Assembly: GCA_000310025.1 (NCBI GenBank) | Contig: FN649727.1 | Coordinates: 6,295,028 to 6,359,027, forward strand | Source of the DNA: Ectocarpus siliculosus | Lineage: Eukaryota; Sar; Phaeophyceae; Ectocarpales; Ectocarpaceae | Direction of reading: 5' to 3' | Length of the DNA stretch: 64,000 bases | Part shown: positions 57,785 through 64,000 of the stretch, piece by piece | Position numbering within the stretch: the first letter of the stretch is position 1 | Layout of the letters: every line of letters begins with the position of its first letter | Notes under the pieces: model-generated | Seen by the model: only the letters and a program-made list of their open reading frames with translations | The model's database searches: none | What the model was told of the DNA's origin: nothing | Position numbers and translations under genes: made by a program

Positions 57785-60700
57785 TTACACTACCGGGCAG
57801 TTGTTGTCGTCACCGTTGTGCACATCCGGGCAGTACTGGTTTGAAGAAGATGGGTTCCAAACGAACGCGGGGTCGATGCGGGCGGATCGAAAGTTGTTCA
57901 GTTCGTGCCTTGCTCCCCCCTGATGGGAAAATGTGCTTACGTAATTGTTTTGCTTTGGTTATTGAATTGGTGCCAAACTGACACGACCTATCCGGGCTGC
58001 AATTCCCGAACTACATAGACCTAATAGCGGTCTTCATCAGAGCTACACAGCTTTCGGCAATTCAAAATCGAAATAGGGGGGTTTGCACGTACCAGAGAGA
58101 GACCCCAAATGGTCCATCCGTCGGGTGTCGTGTTCGTTCGGGCGAATCGCGTTTGTATTGCCATGTGCGAATATCTTACTACCCACACCATCAAGACAAC
58201 CGGTACCATCTGCCTCCACCCCCTCCGCGGTGTTCGCAGGTGTAGGGTGCTTCATGTCGTCTGTATGCCCCGGGAGAAACGAATACACAAGGGTGCCAGC
58301 AATAATATTCTCACCGCGTCCGCGCTGTTGTCTTCGAACACCGTGTCATCGGGGAACGTGGTAACGGACGCGGGATAGCCATCGTCGGTATAAATTGCTC
58401 CACCCCACCAGGCCCCGTTCTCTCTAAACGTTGTTGGCCCCATCAACCTAGGAAAGCACATGCCGTAGAGAGCACGAAGCATCGAAGGGAACAAGGGTAG
58501 CCTTGAACATTGGAAAATGTGAGACCGGGATGAACTCGTTCACAAGAGACAGACGCACGAACAACCGACGTTGGGTGCGACAGAGCCGACACGTTCGCAA
58601 GAAGTGCGAAATGGGGCAGGGTCTGTACGGCAGCAACGTGAAGTGATTAGCGTGCCTTAGAAAAACGAGACAGCAAAGACTGGATCTCCACAGAAGGATG
58701 ACACACGATACGCTACCGTAGTTGACATGACACATGATATCACACCCCCTTGGACCGAATTTCAAAGCTCGAGTACTCCTCAAGGAAGAGGGTACGATAG
58801 CCCGAATTTCAAAGCTCGAGTACTCCTCAAGGAAGAGGGTACGATAGCCAACTGATGTGTGCTCGGAACGCTCTCGACGACATGCTTCCATCGTCGATAT
58901 TTTCTGCCCCACCACGCTTTTTGGTGAGGGGGTAATCGAGCTTTGAAAATCGGTTCACGGGGCGTGATAAACTATGTCACCTGCGGTATATTGGTCACCC
59001 GTAGTTTGGTCACCCGTGAATAATGAATCGTCAAACCACACGTTCTAACGGAAATGTACCAAAACAGGGCTTTTCCGTGGGCCAAACCTACCTTACCAGG
59101 ATATCAGGTTAGCACTGATTCTCGTACCAGGCTAGGTTAGGTTATTGGTTCAGGCAACAAACAACACGCTTGCCCCACTAACGGAACCCCCCCGACCTTT
59201 CTTTGCGGTTGACGGCGAGTATGTTCTCTGCCCCACCATTATCTACGTAAGACGGGATTGGCGACACTCGGAAAAAAAACGACCAGTGACACATGCACAT
59301 GTGCAAAGAATGCACCATTACTAGTTTTGAGCCCCCCTCTCGTGGATTGGTAGCGTGACTAGCGTCGGAGGAATATTCTGACCCGCATGTTTCGTTCAAG
59401 TCATCGCCTTGGCTGTGGCTGAATGTCACACACGAACACAACAAACACGGTTGCAGGCTTAATTTCCAACCTCTGCACGTCAGGGAACCAAACCATCGAC
59501 ATGTCCCATAGGGCGAGTGGGTTGACACACAGGTCACATAGATATGGAGCCAAATTTACTCGATAATGACGGGCTGTTCGAAGACGTCGCCGGTGAGGTG
59601 ACGTCAGGAAGCGTTCGAAACGTCGAGGGCCAGCACAAGCAATGAGTCTAAGTGGATAAACGTTGGTCGGTATCCGATTCGATCCGCGGCATTCGACCTG
59701 TCCGTTCCCTGGGAAAAACACCTACATAACATAACTAAATACGCATGGCGTCGCTGTCACTCACGTCACCACCCCTCCATTTCTGTTGTGAATTGCTCCA
59801 CCGCGTCCACCGTCAGCGTTTGCCGCGGCAAAGTTTTGCTCAAAGAGACTACCGGCGTTGATGTTGACGACACCACCATCGTTCATCAGACCGCCACCGC
59901 GCAGCTGTTGTCGTTGGTCATGCATGGGGTAAGTAAGCAGCAGGACACACCGCAAGATATGTTTATCATAAGACGGCCGGAGGGCTGGACCACATACCAC
60001 GTTATCTTGAGTCGCGACTGGTGTCAAACCAAGAACCAGGAACCTAAAGTCTTTCGCGAGAGGAACTCAACATCAGTGCCGGGCGTGAGAGATTACCTAC
60101 CCAGCGATTCGTCAGTAACATTTGATATTTGGTTAGTTTTGAACTGGGAACACAACTCCAATACAAATTGGCTATAATTTTTCTGCCAAGCGCATCGACT
60201 GGGTTGAGTCTGGTCAGCTTTTCTTTCCATCCCGCAGGTCCAAAAGGTCTTGTGGACTTGGCCTATGTGAGAGGACTACCGGCAGCACCGCCACAGCAAG
60301 ACATTTTAAGTGGATGCTGGACACCTTCTCAGTTTGACACAGAAAAATAAAAGTACTACGCTTGAAAACACAGATGAGGGTTTTACGTTCATCCCTCGGA
60401 ACACCACAAGGAGCCCGTGTCGAAGCTCAACAAACCACACTGGGACGACGACTGCGAGCTTGTGAAACTTCTTACATTTTCGGCAACGTTATGGAAGAAA
60501 GTGGCCATGCTGTTGAACGTCATGATGCCAATAGATGTCTGGTAGATCCCTCCGCCGTCCTGCTCAAGACGACCAAGGAGAAAGCAACAACCGCCGCCGC
60601 GATTAGCGTTTCACAGTGCTGTGTGCTTTGTGTGGTGCAGAACACACAGGCCAGGAAGATACTTCGCTGGAGCAAGAAGAAGAGCATGATTCCTTGCGTC

Positions 60701-61587
60701 CTGCACATTGTTCAACGAATAGCTCCTTTAACAACGCCGACAGCAGCGGAAGAAGAAAAAAGAACGACAACTTACCGAGGACCTGTTCTCGGAGAAAAGG
60801 CTCTCGCCCTCCACGGTGATTTCTCCGCGGTTGTATATCGCTCCACCCAAACCACCATACTGCCCCTGTGACACACACGGCCGCCGCCGATTTACAAGGT
60901 CAGAGGTTATGGGTGGGTCTGGATGGGTTCAGTCCAGATTCAGGCTTCTACAGATGGAACACATGCCAGAAACCGACCGGTTCACCGAGGTTTTCGGAAA
61001 CTCACCGTGCGTTTCAGGTCTCAGAGGGCTTCGTGCATGAATTGGTTTCTAATGGAGGTTTCGTGTGATGCCGTGGTCTTTATGCACTGATGCTATGTGC
61101 CATGATATCATGAGAGAAACTCACCCGAAACGCACTGATGGCACTTTACAAGTGTGACGCATGCTTACACCCACCCTCGTCATATTTCGATATTGAATCA
61201 GACAGCTCTCCCCTCACGCCTGACTCGAGCGCGTCTCGCATCAACGCCAACTCTCTGATACCCCGTACTCTTCGGTGCGCGTGCACACGAAGCGCTGATT
61301 GTCCCAGCTGTACAAGGGAACCGATCAGGTCGTCAGTGCAGACCGTCACGCCTAGAACACAATACATGCGCGAAGATCATCACATCTTACCAGGCGAACA
61401 TCACCCCCTCCTAAAACTCGCGCAAACTCACGTCGGTGTCGTTTTCATTCATTGTTAGCTTGCTCTTGAATAAAATGGTGCCCGAGCTGGTGTTGGAGAT
61501 TGCCCCTGCCTTCCCGTCGTCGTTGCTTTCCTCGGTGCGGGATTTGTTCCTTTCAAAAGTGGCGTCTCCCTCGAACGTGAGCGTCCC
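57785..61587 (-). CDS. Beta-helix repeat protein of the polymorphic outer membrane protein (Pmp) type, 5'-partial
   Basis: Minus-strand exons with matching phase: 61587-61432, 60865-60776, 60559-60476, 59904-59765, 58447-58315, 58209-58093 and 57919-57785 (TAA). They encode repeats of the GGAI/FxxN type: FEGDATFERNKS with GAISN; GGLGGAIYNRGEITVEGESL; GGGIYQTSIGIMTFNSMATF; AGSLFEQNFAAA with GGRGGAIHNRNGG; FRENGAWWGGAIYTDDG with TVFEDNSADA. In known families such repeats build a right-handed parallel beta-helix at the cell surface or in secreted proteins. The end is VWNPSSSNQYCPDVHNG, then a Cys-containing acidic tail. No transporter domain is visible. The 58209-58093 exon is the least secure, and a further short exon near 60.3 kb cannot be excluded. 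Upstream exons and any signal peptide were not found; they lie beyond 61.6 kb or outside the window. Confidence 0.65.
58714..58988. mobile_element. Foldback MITE-like element in a beta-helix gene intron
   Basis: The left end reads TACCGTAGTTGACATGACAC then atgatatcacacccc. The right end, inverted, reads TACCGCAGGTGACATAGTTT then atcacgcccc. Inside, both arms continue with the ctttgaaaWtcggt / inverted gaatttcaaagctcgagtac block, so arms of about 80 bp pair. The flanking TA could be a Tc1/mariner-style TA target site (inference). It contains a 47-bp direct repeat. Single-arm relatives lie at 17.9 kb and 35.2 kb. No coding capacity. Confidence 0.6.
58756..58849 (+). repeat. Perfect 47-bp tandem duplication
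   Basis: cgaatttcaaagctcgagta, then ctcctcaaggaagagggtac and gatagcc, occurs twice in a row with no mismatch seen. This implies a recent duplication inside the left arm of the foldback element. Confidence 0.9.
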
Positions 61588-61889
61588 CTGCAGTACAGGA
61601 TGGAACGTAGGCGCGGGTGCCCGTCTGCGTTGAAAACTATGTGGGTACAATTTCTTTTATCCGCGTGTTTGCCATCTCGTCTTGATTATTCGTGTCTACT
61701 CAATGTCACTGTCAAGCTGTTTATGAACGCGTGTTCATTTCTCTCTGCTCCACGTATTCGGTTGCTTCACATTGTTGTGCGACTCTGTCGGCGTGCTCCT
61801 AGTACTCACACCGTACTCTTACTGCTGTATCTGCTACCCTCTGATCACGTTATCTCCATGCGCCAAACCAATCAGTCATCTACATTATA
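61588..61889. other. Upstream flank of the first visible beta-helix exon
   Basis: The acceptor at 61588-61589 shows that this is intron sequence, at least at its 3' end. No further beta-helix repeats were recognised. Confidence 0.4.
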
Positions 61890-62775
61890 CGTTTGATGGA
61901 ATGTTTCATGGAAGTCCATGGACTTCCATGGACGTCTGTGGAACGTTCCATGAAAGTCCGTGGAAGGTCCATGGATATCAATGAAACTTTCATGAAAGGA
62001 AGGCCATGAAAGTTCCGTGAAAGCAACAAATAGTTTCATTAAATTCCATGGACGTCCATGACACGATGTCCATGGAAGTCCGTGGAAGTCCATGAAACGT
62101 TTCACGATGGACGTCTATGCAACATTTAATGGGCGTCCGATCAATATTCCAATGAAGCCAAAATGCCGAACCAATAGCCTTGACGGTGTTGGACGAACCA
62201 ACATCCTCCTCCTGGGCACATCCGTGAATGAACGTTCATCAATGTCTATGAAACAGTCTGAAATAATTGCATGGGATCCCATGCCGTTACATGGAATACA
62301 TGGAATACCATCATATTTTTCTCATGGGAACTCCACGAGCGGCCATGCAACATTTCATGGATGTCCATTGACCACGTTCCATGAAACATTCCGTGAACCT
62401 TCATGGTGCATGTCATGAATGTCCATGAAATGTTTTCATGAAATGTTTCGCGACACGTATTGCATGGAATGCTTCATGACAATAATGCCATGGACATCCA
62501 TGGAACTAGTCACGAACGTTCGTGAAAATCGTCATGAACTTCCATGGGATTCCAAGCACTTCCACTTTATTCCAAACTGCCATGGACATCCATGGAACTA
62601 TTCACGAATGTTCGCGAAAATCGTCATGAACGTCCGTAGGACTCCAAGCGCTTCCATTTCATCCCATTTCATTCCATAGAAGTTCGTGGAGTTCCATGAA
62701 AGTCCATGAAATTTCATGGAATGTTTCATGTAGTTCCATGGAAGCCAATGGACTTCCATGAAGCGTTCCATGGAA
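61890..62775. repeat. Degenerate palindromic CATGGA/TCCATG repeat field
   Basis: Nearly 900 bp densely filled with variants of TTCCATGGAAGTCCATGGAC and related half-sites (ttcatgaaa, cgtccatgga, tcacgaacgttcgtga). Most units are self-complementary, and spacing is irregular. A unique stretch of about 100 bp interrupts it at about 62145-62250. Because the motif is palindromic, both strands look alike and open frames here give artefactual His/Trp/Phe-rich peptides. It lies immediately upstream of the visible beta-helix exons, so it may be within an intron of that gene. Confidence 0.85.
62487..62640 (+). repeat. 92-bp direct duplication inside the palindromic field
   Basis: gccatggacatccatggaac followed by tattcacgaatgttcg-like and cgaaaatcgtcatgaac starts at 62487 and again at 62579. 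There are a few mismatches, and each copy ends in ggactccaag-type sequence. Confidence 0.75.
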
Positions 62776-64000
62776 AAAGGTACTAAAATGTAGAGCCCCA
62801 AACCAGTTGAGTGCTGACCGATCGAGCCAAACGTACGGCAGAAGTTGGACGCAGAACAATCTGTACGTTGAAACAGTTGGCTGCAAACCCAGGGCAATTT
62901 TCTCCGAACACCTCGTATATGACAAAATTGTCAATCCACACCTCAAATCTGATCCATGATGGGCATATCAGCCCTGCGCAAGCCCTATGCAGAATGTGCA
63001 CAGAAAGACCTTAACCAAGGAACCGTGGGGGTACATAGGCCCCTAGACTACATATAATATGGGATTTTCGAAATGAGCACGAAAACAACGACCGACCACA
63101 TCCGCCAAGGACAAGGGTATTTTGTATTTCGTGCTTCAAAGCGTATTTTCCTCGTAGGCCACAACGATGCAAGCCATGCCATGCACCACCGGGCAATGGC
63201 AAAGCTGGAAATGAAGTAGGTAGGTGTGTCCCTGTACCTATCCCTGGCCAATTTGATAATAAATAGCACGGTCGTCTTTGTCTAGGGTGAAGTGATGCAA
63301 ACGGGCGTCCGTCTCAACCAATGGAAGAAGAGTGGACCAGCGTCAAGTACTCGCAGACTGTTTACCCAACGATAGATCGGGGAACAAACGATAAGATTCG
63401 AACATGTGCGACACGTGATAAAAAAAATATATATAGTGTTTTTGAAGAGGCCCGGTGGGGGTGCTTTTTGTTTTGCAAGAAAAAATCTGGATGTGTAGAG
63501 GGATCGTATGCATGTGCGCCCAAAACTGGGTAAATAAATAAAAAAACTCACACCAGCGGGGGGGGAAACGGACGATTATCGTCCGTCCGTCTGTCTGACG
63601 ATGACCAGGCTCGATATATACCCAGCCGACTCCAGCACATTTCACCACCTCGGCACCAGATTGCAATTAAAAACTTCAGCACAACAGTAACATGTTGCCC
63701 GAGCTGTCGCAACTACTTCCCGCTCAATCCGTGCTCAGTGCATCGAGATAGCACAGCATCTATGCCGAACACAGTAACTGTCGCATTGACGCGTCCCCGA
63801 GACCGAGGAGGGGGCTTCTTTGGACCAGATGTACGTGTAGACACGCAAGACACCACCACCCGGAGAGTCAGATATGGTCAAGGGGGGAGGGAGACACACA
63901 CAACAGCGAGGGCGGGACGACGGGAGCAGGGTGTGCCTTACTAATGCTGCTGTTAGCTATCGGCGGGGGAAGTGAGAGGAGAGAGAGACACACGTTTGGT
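62776..64000. other. Terminal region without a recognised gene
   Basis: Read on both strands; no family, RNA gene or repeat was recognised apart from short homopolymers. Further 5' exons of the minus-strand beta-helix gene could lie here, but none shows the GGAI/FxxN pattern. Confidence 0.4.

Noticed and set aside
61872-62418. Open frames rich in His, Trp, Phe and Met on both strands
   Set aside because: They are direct translations of the palindromic CATGGA repeats, which read similarly on both strands.

Overview
This is nuclear DNA from a photosynthetic stramenopile, most likely a brown alga of the Ectocarpus type. That assignment is inferred from gene style; I could run no database search. 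The reasons are: intron-rich genes with GT-AG introns of several hundred bases; short exons that join in frame into eukaryotic proteins; pyrimidine-rich acceptors; neighbouring genes that mostly alternate strand; and a transketolase with the signal peptide plus SAF-type transit motif of secondary red plastids. Exon models below were built by eye from protein-family knowledge, splice signals and phase matching.

Layout: (1) 2-4954, plus strand: diacylglycerol acyltransferase 2 (DGAT2), 5' end outside the window. (2) 7165-14343, minus: plastid-targeted transketolase, 11 exons, 729 aa. (3) 15192-15749, plus: a possible small membrane/acidic protein. (4) 18231-35804, plus: importin-4/Kap123-type karyopherin, 24 exons, about 1087 aa, with a 100-N assembly gap in one intron. 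(5) 38035-42257, minus: large two-exon DUF4209/ERMARD-like protein. (6) 43355-46522, plus: PqqB-like metallo-beta-lactamase-fold protein, 8 exons. (7) 47956-51642, minus: LACTB2-like metallo-beta-lactamase endoribonuclease, 8 exons. (8) 52.5-54.6 kb, plus: weak candidate exons. (9) 57785-61587, minus: 3' part of a beta-helix (polymorphic-outer-membrane-protein type) gene.

The first two thirds are gene-rich. From about 46.5 kb to the end the density falls and repeats accumulate: a 164-180-bp tandem repeat, a decayed retroelement trace, two foldback (MITE-like) elements, a CAGGGT minisatellite, a tRNA-derived SINE with two partial relatives at 19.5-19.9 kb, and about 0.9 kb of degenerate CATGGA/TCCATG palindromes at 61.9-62.8 kb.

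The genes are not an operon and do not form one pathway. Transketolase (plastid carbon metabolism) and DGAT2 (oil synthesis) are convergent carbon-metabolism genes. Three adjacent genes, ERMARD-like, PqqB-like and LACTB2-like, carry HEPN-type or metallo-beta-lactamase motifs. Two of them belong to families linked to RNA breakdown. No prokaryotic-style defence system, CRISPR array or virus was seen.
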